51,583 nt of DNA, from contig JBFWYO010000025.1 in assembly GCA_050186335.1 (NCBI GenBank), forward strand, positions 1-51,583, in the 5' to 3' direction. Within the stretch, counting starts at the first letter, position 1; every line of letters starts with the position of its first letter. The stretch comes from JBFWYO01 sp050186335 (lineage in GTDB: Bacteria > Pseudomonadota > Alphaproteobacteria > Bin65). Position numbers and translations under genes: made by a program. The notes beneath the pieces are model-generated. The model saw nothing but the letters and a program-made list of their open reading frames with translations, had not been told where the DNA came from and searched no databases. Of this stretch, positions 7,771 to 16,580 are shown one piece after another.

Positions 7771-9486
7771 GTGCCGCCTGCTTCTTCTTCCTCCGCCAAG
7801 GATTTGATCCGCAATGGCTTGGCCCTGCACCAGCAGGGACGGCTGGCGGAGGCGGAGCGACTCTATCGCGCGCTGCTCGCGGCGCAGCCGAACGAACCGA
7901 ATGCGCTGCAGTTGCTGGGTACGCTGCTGCATCAGAAGGGCGAGAACGACGAGGCTGAGCGCCTGTTGCGTGGCGCCGTCGCGCGCCGGCCGAACGAGGT
8001 CCATATTCTGGTCAATCTGGGCGCCGTCCTGCAGGCGCTCGGCAAGCACGACGACGCGCGCGAAATCTATCGCGCCGCGCTGCGCCTCGCGCCAAACAAC
8101 GCCGGCGCGGTTGCGAATCTTGGCACCGTCGAGCAAAGCCTCGGGGATCTTGCCGGCGCAATCGCGCTGTACCGGCGCGCGACCGAACTCGATCCGGCGC
8201 ATGCGCTGGCCTGGCAGAATCTCGGCCTCGCGCTCGACAAGCAGGGCGACGGTCCGGCGGCGCTGACAGCGCAGGCGAAGGCCGCCGCCGCCGCTCCGGG
8301 CGATGCCGAGCCGCATTACAACATGGGCGTCGTCGCCCACCGCTTGGGTGCGCTGGCCGATGCCGCGGCGCATTATGCCGCCGCCGTTCGGCTGCGGCCT
8401 GGGCATTTCCGGGCGCTGACCAATCTCGGCACCGTCGAGCGCGACCGCGAGCGTTACGACGCGGCGCTCGCGGCCTACGATGCCGCGTTGGCGGCCGATG
8501 CGAACTGTCACGAAGCGCGTTTCAACCGGGCGCTGGCATTGCTCACCGTCGGCCGCCTCGACGAAGGGTTCGCCGAGTACGAACGCCGCTGGGACAGTCC
8601 GACATTCCCCTGGAAACGGCGGCCGTATCCGCAGCCGCCGTGGCGCGGCCAGCGTCCGTCGGCGCCCGATGCGGCGCTGGCGATATGGGCCGAACAAGGC
8701 GTCGGCGACGAAGTCATGTTCGCGTCCTTCGTTCCGGCCGCTATGGCCACCGGCTGGCGTTGCATCGTCGAGTGCGATCGCCGCCTGGTGCCGCTGTACG
8801 CACGATCGTTCCCGCGGGCGGTCGTCGTGCCGCGGCTGAATCCGCCCGATCCGGCCGGCCTGGCAGCGGAAGTAACCGCCCAGGTGGCGGTCGGCAGTCT
8901 GCCGTATTTCCTGCGCGGAAAGGCGGCTGCCGGCGCGGCCGCGCAACCCTTTCTGCGACCCGATGCGCAAAGGCGCGGCGAGTTCCGGGCGCGTTACGCG
9001 GCCGCCCAATCCGGCCCGCTGATCGGCATTTCTTGGCGCAGCGGCAACAAGGATGTCGGCACGTTGCGCAGCGCCGCGCTCGAACGATGGGGCCCGATCT
9101 TCGCGCTGCCCGGCGCGCGCTTCGTTAACTTGCAATATGGCGATTGCCGGGCCGATCTGGTGGCCGCGCGCGCGTTGCACGGGATCGACATCCTGCATGA
9201 CGAAACGGTCGATCCGCTCGCAGATCTCGATGCGTTCGCGGCGCAGATCGCCGCGCTCGATTTCGTCGTCAGCATCGACAATTCCACCGTGCATTTCGCC
9301 GGCGCGCTCGGCATCCCGACTTTGACCTTGCTGACCACGGCCGCAGAATGGCGTTGGGGCGCGGCGGGGGAAACGACATATTGGTACCGCGACATGCGGC
9401 TGTTTCGTCAGCGGGCGCGCGGCGACTGGAGCGCGCCGATGGAGGCCGCCGCCGCCGATTTGCGCACGCGAATACAGGGCGGTTGA
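7771..9486 (+). CDS. TPR-repeat protein with GT9/GT-B-like glycosyltransferase domain (second of a tandem pair)
   Basis: The 571-residue product is a paralogue of the preceding gene with a longer TPR array (about eight repeats, for example AERLYRALLAAQPNEPNALQ and HYNMGVVAHRLGALADAAAHY). The C-terminal GT-B-like domain has the same landmarks: YERRWDSP, AIWAEQGVGDEVMFASF, IGISWRSGNKD, and DFVVSIDNSTVHFAGALGIPTLTLL. The start is uncertain. TTG 7741 and GTG 7771 are both in frame, and GTG 7771 has GGGA about 7 bases upstream and lies just before the first repeat. The gene ends 28 bp before the patatin gene on the same strand. A role in glycosylating protein or envelope polysaccharide is inferred from the fold only. 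Confidence 0.82.
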   Translation: MPPASSSSAKDLIRNGLALHQQGRLAEAERLYRALLAAQPNEPNALQLLGTLLHQKGENDEAERLLRGAVARRPNEVHILVNLGAVLQALGKHDDAREIYRAALRLAPNNAGAVANLGTVEQSLGDLAGAIALYRRATELDPAHALAWQNLGLALDKQGDGPAALTAQAKAAAAAPGDAEPHYNMGVVAHRLGALADAAAHYAAAVRLRPGHFRALTNLGTVERDRERYDAALAAYDAALAADANCHEARFNRALALLTVGRLDEGFAEYERRWDSPTFPWKRRPYPQPPWRGQRPSAPDAALAIWAEQGVGDEVMFASFVPAAMATGWRCIVECDRRLVPLYARSFPRAVVVPRLNPPDPAGLAAEVTAQVAVGSLPYFLRGKAAAGAAAQPFLRPDAQRRGEFRARYAAAQSGPLIGISWRSGNKDVGTLRSAALERWGPIFALPGARFVNLQYGDCRADLVAARALHGIDILHDETVDPLADLDAFAAQIAALDFVVSIDNSTVHFAGALGIPTLTLLTTAAEWRWGAAGETTYWYRDMRLFRQRARGDWSAPMEAAAADLRTRIQGG

Positions 9487-9514
9487 AGAGCAAGAGACCA
9501 GTGGAGGAAACCAC

Positions 9515-11368
9515 GTGACGATCCCGGAACGCTATTGCGATATCGTCATGAAGGGCGGCATCACCAGTGGCCTGATATACCCGCGCGCGGTCGCCGAGTT
9601 GGCCGAAGTGTATCGGTTCAAGAACATCGGCGGCACCTCGACCGGTGCCATCGCCGCGACGTTGACGGCGGCGTCCGAGTATCGTCGGCTGCGCGGCGGG
9701 GGCGATGCCGGATTCGCCGAAATGAAGGGGCTGGCGCGCTGGTTGTCGGAACCGAGCAAGGTCGCCGGCAAATCGAACATGTTCGCGCTGTTCCAGCCCC
9801 AGCGGGAGACCGCGCCCCTGTTCAACGTCTTCGCCTCGGCGCTGCGCGGACCGCGCAATTTTTTCTTCAAGGCGTTTCGCGTCTGGCTGGCGATGGTGAT
9901 CAATTTCCCGCTCGAATCGACGCTGTCGGCGATCCCGGGCTGGGCGCTGTTTTTTTGGGCGGCGTTCGAGGGGCAGGGCGGCCTGGCTTATGCGACGATG
10001 CTCGCCGGCGTGATTCTGGCGACGCTGGGCATCGTGCTCGCGGTCGGCGACAAGCTGAAGCGCATCATGTTCACCGGTGTCCCGCGCAATTTCTACGGCT
10101 TCTGCAGCGGTCTCGAATCCGAGCCCAAGGTCGCCGCGGTTCCGCTCGTGCGCTGGCTGGCCGACATGATCGACCGGACCGCCGGGCGCGACCCCGCGAT
10201 CGACCCGCCGCTGACCTTCGGCGACCTCTGGGGGCATCGCGACCAGAAGCGGGAAAAAGACATCAATTTGTTGATGTTGACCAGCAACCTCACGCATGGC
10301 CGCCCGTATAGCCTGCCGCTCGAGGATCCCGCGGACGGGCAGGCCGCACAGTTCTATTTCCGACCCGAGGAACTGATGCGCCTGATGCCCCAGCGGATCG
10401 TCGACTACATGGTCGCGCACGCGCCCGATACGCAAGCGCTACGGCAGTTTCCCGGGCTTCTGCCGCTGCCGCATCCGGCCGACATCCCGGTTGCCTTCGC
10501 AGCCCGGCTCAGCCTGTCCTATCCGATCCTGCTCAGCGCGGTGCCGCTGCATACGGTCGACAACAGCCGCGTGAGCCCGGATCTGCGCCGCCTGCCGGAA
10601 CGCTGCTGGTTTTCCGACGGCGGCCTGGCCAGCAATTTTCCGGTTCATCTGTTCGACCAGCCGCTGCCGCGCTGGCCGACTTTCGCGATCAACCTGCGGC
10701 CGCCACATCCCGATTTTCCGGACGAGGAAGTCTGGATGCCGCGCCACAACCGGGAGCGTGGCATTACCGCGTGGCAGCGCTGGGAGCGCGGCGGGCGCGG
10801 CTCGCTGTTCGGCTTCCTGCGCGCCATGCGCAACGTGGCGACCAACTGGATGGACAACGAACAGATCCGCGTCCCGGGGTACCGCGACCGCGTGGCGCAC
10901 GTCACGCTGCGCCGCGGCGAGGGCGGGCTCAATCTCAATATGCCGCCGGAGATCGTCCGCACGCTCAGCGAGCGCGGCTACAAGGTCGGCTGCGCGCTCA
11001 AGGAACGCTACGCGACGATCGGCTCGTGGGATGCGGATTCGATGTGGGACAATCATCGCTGGGTGCGTTACCGCTCGACCATGTATGTGGTCGAACAGTT
11101 GTTGACCCAGATGAGCGAGAGCTACCGGCAGCAGAGCCAAGGCGAACGCACCTACCGGCAGATCGTCGGCCGCGCCCCGGAACGTCCGCCGTTCACCTAC
11201 CGCTGGTACGACGCGCGTCAGCGCGAATTCGCGGTGCGCGCGACCGAAGACCTGATCGGCCTGGTCGATCGATGGCGCGCCGAGGGAAATACCTTCGGCA
11301 AGGCCGCACCGGACGACGACGGTCCACCGCGACCGTATCCGGTGCTGCGGATCGCGCCGCGGATTTAG
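9515..11368 (+). CDS. Patatin-like phospholipase with embedded membrane segments
   Basis: The 617-residue protein carries a patatin hydrolase core: the oxyanion loop in MKGGITSGLIYP (residues 12-23), the nucleophile elbow GTSTG with Ser42, and the catalytic Asp368 in FSDGGLASNFP. The dyad is intact, so lipid acyl hydrolase activity is expected. Between the two halves, roughly residues 115-185, lie hydrophobic stretches (AMVINFPLESTLSAIPGWALFFWAAFEG and YATMLAGVILATLGIVLAV) that should anchor it in the membrane and separate nucleophile from Asp in primary sequence. The C-terminal 200 residues are unassigned. The GTG start is supported by an AGGA about 7 bases upstream. It follows the TPR-glycosyltransferase pair closely and is convergent with purA, with only 16 bp between stops. 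Confidence 0.88.
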   Translation: MTIPERYCDIVMKGGITSGLIYPRAVAELAEVYRFKNIGGTSTGAIAATLTAASEYRRLRGGGDAGFAEMKGLARWLSEPSKVAGKSNMFALFQPQRETAPLFNVFASALRGPRNFFFKAFRVWLAMVINFPLESTLSAIPGWALFFWAAFEGQGGLAYATMLAGVILATLGIVLAVGDKLKRIMFTGVPRNFYGFCSGLESEPKVAAVPLVRWLADMIDRTAGRDPAIDPPLTFGDLWGHRDQKREKDINLLMLTSNLTHGRPYSLPLEDPADGQAAQFYFRPEELMRLMPQRIVDYMVAHAPDTQALRQFPGLLPLPHPADIPVAFAARLSLSYPILLSAVPLHTVDNSRVSPDLRRLPERCWFSDGGLASNFPVHLFDQPLPRWPTFAINLRPPHPDFPDEEVWMPRHNRERGITAWQRWERGGRGSLFGFLRAMRNVATNWMDNEQIRVPGYRDRVAHVTLRRGEGGLNLNMPPEIVRTLSERGYKVGCALKERYATIGSWDADSMWDNHRWVRYRSTMYVVEQLLTQMSESYRQQSQGERTYRQIVGRAPERPPFTYRWYDARQREFAVRATEDLIGLVDRWRAEGNTFGKAAPDDDGPPRPYPVLRIAPRI

Positions 11369-11384
11369 TCGCGCATAGGGCCGC

Positions 11385-12677
11385 TCAATCCTCGAACGGG
11401 TCGCGCACCAGAATGGTGTCCTCGCGTTCCGGGCTGGTCGACAGCATGGCGACCGGCACCTGGATCAGCTCTTCGATACGGCGGATATATTTCACCGCGG
11501 TCGCCGGCAGTTCGACCCAAGAGCGCGCGCCGCGCGTGCTCTCGCTCCAGCCGTCGAGGGTCTCGTAGATCGGTTCGACCGAAGCCTGTTCCTTGGTGCC
11601 GGCAGGTAGGTGGTCGATGCGCTCGCCGTTAAGCATGTAGCCGACGCAGACCTTGATTTCCTTCATGCCGTCGAGCACGTCGAGCTTGGTCAGCGCGATG
11701 CCCTTGATGCCGGCAATGCGCGCGGCCTGGCGCACCATGACGGCATCGAACCAGCCGCAGCGCCGCTTGCGCCCGGTGACGACGCCGAATTCGTGGCCGC
11801 GCTTGCCGAGCAACTCGCCGATTTCGTTCAGCTGTTCGGTGGGGAATGGTCCCTGACCGACGCGCGTGGTGTAGGCTTTCGTGATGCCGAGTACGTAATT
11901 GAGCGCGTCCGGTCCGATGCCGGTGCCGAGCGAGGCCTGGCCGGCGACCGTGTTCGAGGATGTCACATACGGATACGTGCCGTGGTCGATATCCAGCATC
12001 GTGCCTTGCGCGCCTTCGAACAGGATCCGCTTGCCGCGCCGGCGCAGTTCCGAAAGTCGCAGCCCGACCGCTTCGGCGAATGGATTGATTTGCGGCGCCA
12101 CCGCGAGCAGTTCGCCGCGCAGTTTCGTGCCGTCGATCTCCGCGGCACCCAGGCCGCGGCGCAACGCATTGTGATGCGCCAGCAAGGTTTCGATCTTCGA
12201 AGCGAGCATGGCCTCGTCGCGCAGGTCGCAGATGCGTATGGCGCGGCGCGCGACCTTGTCCTCGTAGGCCGGGCCGATGCCGCGGCCGGTGGTGCCGATG
12301 CTCGCCCCGCCGCGACCGCTTTCGCGCAGCAGATCCAGCTCGCGATGCAACGGCAGGATCAACACGGCATTCTCGGCCACCCGCAGCCGCTCCGGCGTCA
12401 CTTCCACGCCGAGCTTCTTGATCTCCTCGATCTCGCGCAGCAGCGCCCACGGGTCGATCACCACGCCGTTGCCGAGCACCGACAGTTTGCCCGGCCGCAC
12501 CACGCCCGACGGCAGCAGGCTCAGCTTGTAGGTGACGCCGTCGATCACCAGCGTGTGGCCGGCATTATGGCCGCCCTGAAAGCGCACGACCACGTCGGCC
12601 CGCTCGCTGAGCCAATCGACAATCTTGCCTTTGCCCTCATCACCCCACTGGGAGCCGACGACGACGACGTTTGCCAT
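11385..12677 (-). CDS. purA: Adenylosuccinate synthetase
   Basis: The 430-residue enzyme makes adenylosuccinate from IMP, aspartate and GTP, the first committed step to AMP. The N-terminal signature VVVGSQWGDEGKGKIVDWL contains the GTP/Mg loop and the catalytic Asp. FQGGHNAGHTLV supplies the catalytic His, and the IMP-binding segments (TTGRGIGPAYEDK, RVGQGPFPTE) and guanine-binding segment (LTKLDVLDGM) are present. Length is standard. It follows hisZ on the same strand with 17 bp between them, a pairing commonly seen in alphaproteobacteria and consistent with coupled control of purine and histidine synthesis, which share precursors. Confidence 0.98.
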   Translation of the reverse strand: MANVVVVGSQWGDEGKGKIVDWLSERADVVVRFQGGHNAGHTLVIDGVTYKLSLLPSGVVRPGKLSVLGNGVVIDPWALLREIEEIKKLGVEVTPERLRVAENAVLILPLHRELDLLRESGRGGASIGTTGRGIGPAYEDKVARRAIRICDLRDEAMLASKIETLLAHHNALRRGLGAAEIDGTKLRGELLAVAPQINPFAEAVGLRLSELRRRGKRILFEGAQGTMLDIDHGTYPYVTSSNTVAGQASLGTGIGPDALNYVLGITKAYTTRVGQGPFPTEQLNEIGELLGKRGHEFGVVTGRKRRCGWFDAVMVRQAARIAGIKGIALTKLDVLDGMKEIKVCVGYMLNGERIDHLPAGTKEQASVEPIYETLDGWSESTRGARSWVELPATAVKYIRRIEELIQVPVAMLSTSPEREDTILVRDPFED

Positions 12678-12694
12678 TGTAAAAGTATCCGTGC

Positions 12695-13873
12695 TTAGGG
12701 TTCGGCCAGCGCTTCGACCGAGCCGTTCTTGAATAGATGGGAGCAGCCGAGCCGCTTCGCCTCGCCGGCCAGATCCCTGACCGGCTCCAACCCGCCGACC
12801 GTCGCCCAGCCGCCGTCGCGCAGCTTGCGCAGCTCTTCGATCGGCGTGCCGAACGGCACATAAATATTGTGTCGCTCGTTGCGCTCGGGCAGCGCGCGCA
12901 TGATGACGTCGAGGTACAGGGTAAACCCGGTCGACGGTTCGGGCGCCTGCCCGCCGGTGACGTGGCTGGCGAGATAGCGTCCGCCGCTGCCCAGTTCGCC
13001 GCGCACGCCGGACCGGAACAGGGTGAAGCTGACGCCGGTGTGATATTCGAAGCCGCGATTCTCAACCGTATCGATGGTCAGATGAACGTCCGGCACGGCC
13101 TGCATAACGGCATTGGACACTTCGGCGATGCGCTTAGTCTCGCGCTTGGCTTCGGCCGGCAGTTGCAGCGCGGCGAGTGCTGCCAGCGCCTTGGGCGCCG
13201 GGCCGCTCGCCGCCATCAGCTTGGCGAAGATCGCTTCGCCGTCCTTGTTGCCGGTGGCCTTGGCGGCGCGCGAGACGGCGGCGGCATCCTTGCGATCGAG
13301 CGCCGCGCGCAGGCGCTTTTCGTCGTCGCCTTCGATCTTGAGCGCCTTGCACAGCGTGCGAACGAGCGTCGGCGTCGACAGATCGACCGCGAGCTTGGTG
13401 ATGCCGATCGTTTGCAGCGCCTCGATGGCCATGACGATGACTTCGACGTCGGCGGCCGCCGAAGTGGCGCCGATCAGTTCCGCGCCGACCTGGGTGAACT
13501 GGCGTTCGGGGCGCAGCTGCTTGCCCTTCACGCGCAATACGTCGCCATCGTAGCATAGGCGCAGGGGTCGAGCGGCCTTACCCAGGCGCGTCGTGGCGAT
13601 ACGCGCGATCTGCATGGTCATGTCGGCGCGCACGCCCATCATGCGTTGCGAGATCGGGTCCATCATGCGGAAGGTTTCCGCCGCAGTCGACGCACCCGCG
13701 CCGAACAGCAACGAGTCCTCGAATTCGACCAGCGGCGGTTTCACGCGGGCATAGCCGTGCTGCGCGAACACGCCGCGCAGACGCTCGACGACCCGCGCCT
13801 CCTGATCGGCCTCGGGCGGCAGCACGTCGCGCAGGCCGGCCGGCAGCAGCGCTTTTTCACGCGCGGGAGTCAT
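12695..13873 (-). CDS. hisZ: ATP phosphoribosyltransferase regulatory subunit
   Basis: The 392-residue protein resembles the catalytic core of class II histidyl-tRNA synthetase but serves as the regulatory partner of short-form HisG in the first step of histidine synthesis. It shows LLPAGLRDVLPPEADQEARV at the start, motif-2-like RMMGVRADMTMQIARI, and the C-terminal GFEYHTGVSFTLFRSG followed by ELGSGGRYL. No anticodon-binding domain follows, which separates it from HisS. ATG 13873 is the family-typical start; the frame stays open far upstream, but that extension is antisense to a glycosyltransferase gene and was rejected. No hisG is in the window. It is followed by purA. Confidence 0.93.
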   Translation of the reverse strand: MTPAREKALLPAGLRDVLPPEADQEARVVERLRGVFAQHGYARVKPPLVEFEDSLLFGAGASTAAETFRMMDPISQRMMGVRADMTMQIARIATTRLGKAARPLRLCYDGDVLRVKGKQLRPERQFTQVGAELIGATSAAADVEVIVMAIEALQTIGITKLAVDLSTPTLVRTLCKALKIEGDDEKRLRAALDRKDAAAVSRAAKATGNKDGEAIFAKLMAASGPAPKALAALAALQLPAEAKRETKRIAEVSNAVMQAVPDVHLTIDTVENRGFEYHTGVSFTLFRSGVRGELGSGGRYLASHVTGGQAPEPSTGFTLYLDVIMRALPERNERHNIYVPFGTPIEELRKLRDGGWATVGGLEPVRDLAGEAKRLGCSHLFKNGSVEALAEP

Positions 13874-13996
13874 GTCGGGGGAGCGTCCCTGGGCGGTTCT
13901 TTTACCGTCGCTGTTTACAAGGAAAGGGGGGTCCCCGCAAACACATTTCGGCCGCGGCGGAGACAGGGATTCCGCGGCTTTCCGGGCTCTGCTACG

Positions 13997-15820
13997 ATGC
14001 CGGCCATGACCGCCGCCGAACGCCTCGCCAACTATCAGTCCCACATTCGCCGGGCCGCCGACCTGCAGTCGCAAGGCAAGTTTCGCGCGGCGGTCGACGC
14101 CTATCGCGACGCCATCGCCACGCGGCCGAACGGTATCGAGGCGCACATCAATTTGGCGTCGATCCTGTCGAACCAGAACTTGCACAAGGAAGCCGTCGTG
14201 CATTGCAAGCTGGCCTTGGCGGTGCGGCCCAACTCGGCGGAGGCGCTGATCAATCTCGGCGCTTCGCTGTTGGCGCTCGGCCAGCCGGACAACGCGGCCG
14301 AAGCGTTGCGCAAGGCAATTGCGATCGCGCCGCAACATTATGCCGGGCACGCCAATCTCGCCGCGGCGCTGCGTGAAATGGGCGAGACCGACGCCGCTTG
14401 GCAGGTGTACGACACGATCCTCAAGCTGCCGAACCAGCCCGGGTTGCGGCCCGGCTCGGTCGCCGCGCAGCGGGTGATGATGCTGCCGCCGATCCCGGCC
14501 TCGCGCGCGGCGATGCTCGCGGCGCGGGACAGAATGCTCGCGGAGTTGCGGCGCCTGACGGCGGCCGGGATCGAGATCGCCGACCCCGCTGCCGAGATCG
14601 GCATCACGCAGTTCTATCTGGTCTACCAGGGCCAGGACGACCGCGACATCCAGCGTCAGATCGCGGAATTGTACGAAAAGGCCTGCCCGTCGCTGTTGTA
14701 TCGGGCGGCGCACTGCGCGGCGCCGCGGCCGGTGCGCGCCGACGGCAAGCATCATGTCGGGTTCATTTCGTCCTACTTCAAATCGCATACGATCGGCCAG
14801 CTCAATCGCGGCCTGATCGCCAATCTGGATCGCACGCAATTCCATGTCACGGTGTTCGCCTTCGACAAGCCGGACGGCGCGATCGCGCAGCAGATCCAGA
14901 GCAGCGCGGATCGGGTCGTGGTGCTGCCGCGCCACTTGGCGCGCGCGCGCGAGGCGATCGCCGCGGAAGCGCTCGATCTGCTGCACTACGCCGATATCGG
15001 CATGGATGCGCTGACGTACTTTCTGGCGTTCGCGCGCCTGGCGCCGGTGCAAAGCACGAGTTGGGGCCATCCGATCACGACCGGATTGCGCAACATGGAT
15101 TATTTCGTCAGCAGCGCGCTGATGGAAGCCGAGGAGGCCGAGCGCGATTACACCGAAAAGCTGGTCCGGTTCGCCTCGCTGTCGGTGTATTACCATCGGC
15201 CACCGCAACCGACGCCGAAACCGTTGAGCGCGTGGGGGCTGGCCGACGACGCCACCGTCTATTTGTGCCCGCAAAGCCTGTTCAAGTTTCACCCGGATTT
15301 CGACGCGGCGCTGGCGGCGATCCTGCGCGGCGATCCCAAAGCCCGCTTGGTGCTGATCGACAGCAAGACGTCGCATTGGGCCACGCTGTTGACGGCGCGT
15401 TTTAAGCATTCGATGCCGGACGTGGTGGACCGGATCACGGTACTCCCGAAGCAAAGTTACGAGAATTTCCTCGGCCTGCTGAAATCCGCGCATGTCGTGC
15501 TCGATACCTGGCCGTTCGGCGGCGGCAATTCGACGCTCGAAGCCTTCGCCATGGGCCAGCCGGTCGTCACCCTGCCGGGGCCGCATCTCGCGGGCCGATT
15601 GACGCTGGGATTCTACAGGCGCATGAGCATATCCGAACTGATCGCGCAGTCGCTCGACGATTTCGCAGCGCTCGCCGTGCGCCTGGGTACTGATCCCGAA
15701 TTTCGCGCAACCATGCGTGCGCGGATTATCGTCGCGTCCGATCGCGTCTATTCCGATATCGACACTGTGCGCGACTACGAACGGTTTTTCGGTGACGCGA
15801 TCGGCAAGGCAGATCGCTGA
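13997..15820 (+). CDS. SPINDLY/OGT-like TPR glycosyltransferase (GT41 type)
   Basis: The 607-residue protein has about four N-terminal TPR motifs (about residues 8-140, such as AHINLASILSNQNLHKEAVVH and ALINLGASLLALGQPDNA). A C-terminal GT-B region follows, with HHVGFISSYFKSHTIGQLNRGL, LLHYADIGMDALTYFLAFARLAPVQ, STSWGHPITTG and the donor-site segment DTWPFGGGNSTLEAFAMGQPVVTLPG. These are features of SPINDLY/O-GlcNAc-transferase-like (GT41) enzymes, here probably modifying proteins or surface glycans with an unknown sugar. ATG 13997 and ATG 14006 are both possible starts. It diverges from hisZ across 123 bp and is not close in sequence to the TPR pair at 6183-9486. A terminator hairpin lies just beyond its stop. 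Confidence 0.82.
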   Translation: MPAMTAAERLANYQSHIRRAADLQSQGKFRAAVDAYRDAIATRPNGIEAHINLASILSNQNLHKEAVVHCKLALAVRPNSAEALINLGASLLALGQPDNAAEALRKAIAIAPQHYAGHANLAAALREMGETDAAWQVYDTILKLPNQPGLRPGSVAAQRVMMLPPIPASRAAMLAARDRMLAELRRLTAAGIEIADPAAEIGITQFYLVYQGQDDRDIQRQIAELYEKACPSLLYRAAHCAAPRPVRADGKHHVGFISSYFKSHTIGQLNRGLIANLDRTQFHVTVFAFDKPDGAIAQQIQSSADRVVVLPRHLARAREAIAAEALDLLHYADIGMDALTYFLAFARLAPVQSTSWGHPITTGLRNMDYFVSSALMEAEEAERDYTEKLVRFASLSVYYHRPPQPTPKPLSAWGLADDATVYLCPQSLFKFHPDFDAALAAILRGDPKARLVLIDSKTSHWATLLTARFKHSMPDVVDRITVLPKQSYENFLGLLKSAHVVLDTWPFGGGNSTLEAFAMGQPVVTLPGPHLAGRLTLGFYRRMSISELIAQSLDDFAALAVRLGTDPEFRATMRARIIVASDRVYSDIDTVRDYERFFGDAIGKADR

Positions 15821-15865
15821 TACAAGCGTTGCGTACCGAGGTCGGTGACGCCGAACGGTCAAGAA

Positions 15866-15891
15866 AAATGGCGCGCCGAAGCGCGCCATTT
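15866..15891. terminator. Strong bidirectional intrinsic terminator with UUCG loop
   Basis: Perfect 11-bp stem AAATGGCGCGC (15866-15876) / GCGCGCCATTT (15881-15891). On the minus strand the loop is TTCG and the stem is followed by TTTTTCTT, an ideal intrinsic terminator for the small gene at 15912-16121. On the plus strand it follows the SPINDLY-like gene by 45 bp with a shorter T run (TTTC), so it probably ends both convergent transcripts. Confidence 0.85.
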
Positions 15892-15911
15892 CAGTGCCGG
15901 GTCCGACCCAA

Positions 15912-16121
15912 TTATACTTGCGGGATACCCTTATTGCGGCATGCGTTATAGAAGCCTTCGACGACGCCGCTCGGTCGCGCACCCCAATACGGAAGGTCGG
16001 AATAATTGCTGTACATGTCCATGATGCAACCCTTCATCGCTTGGCCGAACTTGGCCTCGCTGATCGAGGGCAGACATGCCGCCACTGCTATCAAGCTCGA
16101 AGCCATCAGAAATTTACGCAT
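15912..16121 (-). CDS. Tiny secreted protein with two conserved-looking cysteines, unknown function
   Basis: The 69-residue product starts with a signal sequence (MRKFLMASSLIAVAACLPSISEA). Cleavage could be by signal peptidase I after SEA, or by the lipoprotein peptidase at the VAAC lipobox-like site; the two cannot be separated by eye. The mature part is about 45 residues: KFGQAMKGCIMDMYSNYSD, then PYWGARPSGVVEGFYNACR. Its two cysteines are spaced to form one disulfide between two helices. The start is fixed by GGAGG six bases upstream of ATG 16121; an upstream ATG at 16145 is rejected. A textbook terminator follows, and it stands alone, so it is probably a monocistronic, well-expressed periplasmic factor. 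Confidence 0.8.
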   Translation of the reverse strand: MRKFLMASSLIAVAACLPSISEAKFGQAMKGCIMDMYSNYSDLPYWGARPSGVVEGFYNACRNKGIPQV

Positions 16122-16580
16122 CGCCAACCTCCATGAAATGTCCATGCCGCATCGCGGCTACGGTTACGAAGCATCGATTCCCGAACGGGGTCAATGGCAT
16201 TAACGTAATAATAACCATATTTGCCATTCAAAACACCGGCCGCCGTTCCAGGGGGTCGCCGGTAGTGACATACCGGCGATTCTGGCCCATCTCAAACTTG
16301 GTCGCGATCCCGGGCGGTTTATGCGCGGTGCGCACGAACTGCCGACAAGGCAACCCGGCACTCTATATAATGTAATTAATATATATTTTAAGGCCGTCGA
16401 CCGGCGCGCGGCGATTTGCGGGATGCGATGCGCGGAAAGTCTAATCCAACACCGGGCACAATTTCGGAGCCCTGTAGCATGGCTGGACCGGGTGAACGCG
16501 AGGCCTCCAGCCGCTTCCTTGCCCGACCCCCAGCTCTTCGGATACCCTGTTTTTGTGGATGGTTTGAGAGGATGCGCGTG
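16122..16580. other. 459-bp divergent intergenic region
   Basis: The left part must hold the promoter of the small secreted gene on the minus strand. The right part holds an AT-rich block at about 16361-16392, with the kinase promoter listed separately, and a roughly 200-base leader for the kinase gene. Within that leader GGCTGGA (16482-16488) and TCCAGCC (16506-16512) could pair. I see no convincing gene. Confidence 0.5.
16342..16371 (+). promoter_or_regulatory. Candidate promoter of the kinase gene
   Basis: CCGACA (16342-16347) and a perfect TATAAT (16366-16371), 18 bases apart, lie in a locally AT-rich island within GC-rich DNA. The implied leader to the kinase start is about 200 bases. 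The -35 matches consensus at four of six positions. Confidence 0.45.

Noticed and set aside
7501..9294. Long minus-strand frame opposite the second TPR-glycosyltransferase
   Set aside because: Composition is Arg/Gly/His-rich with no recognisable motifs. The plus strand carries a complete TPR/GT-B protein.
12695..15982. A single giant open frame on the minus strand covering hisZ and far upstream
   Set aside because: The region beyond 13873 is antisense to the SPINDLY-like gene and is an Arg/Gln/Asp-rich composition artefact of high GC. HisZ similarity starts precisely at 13873.
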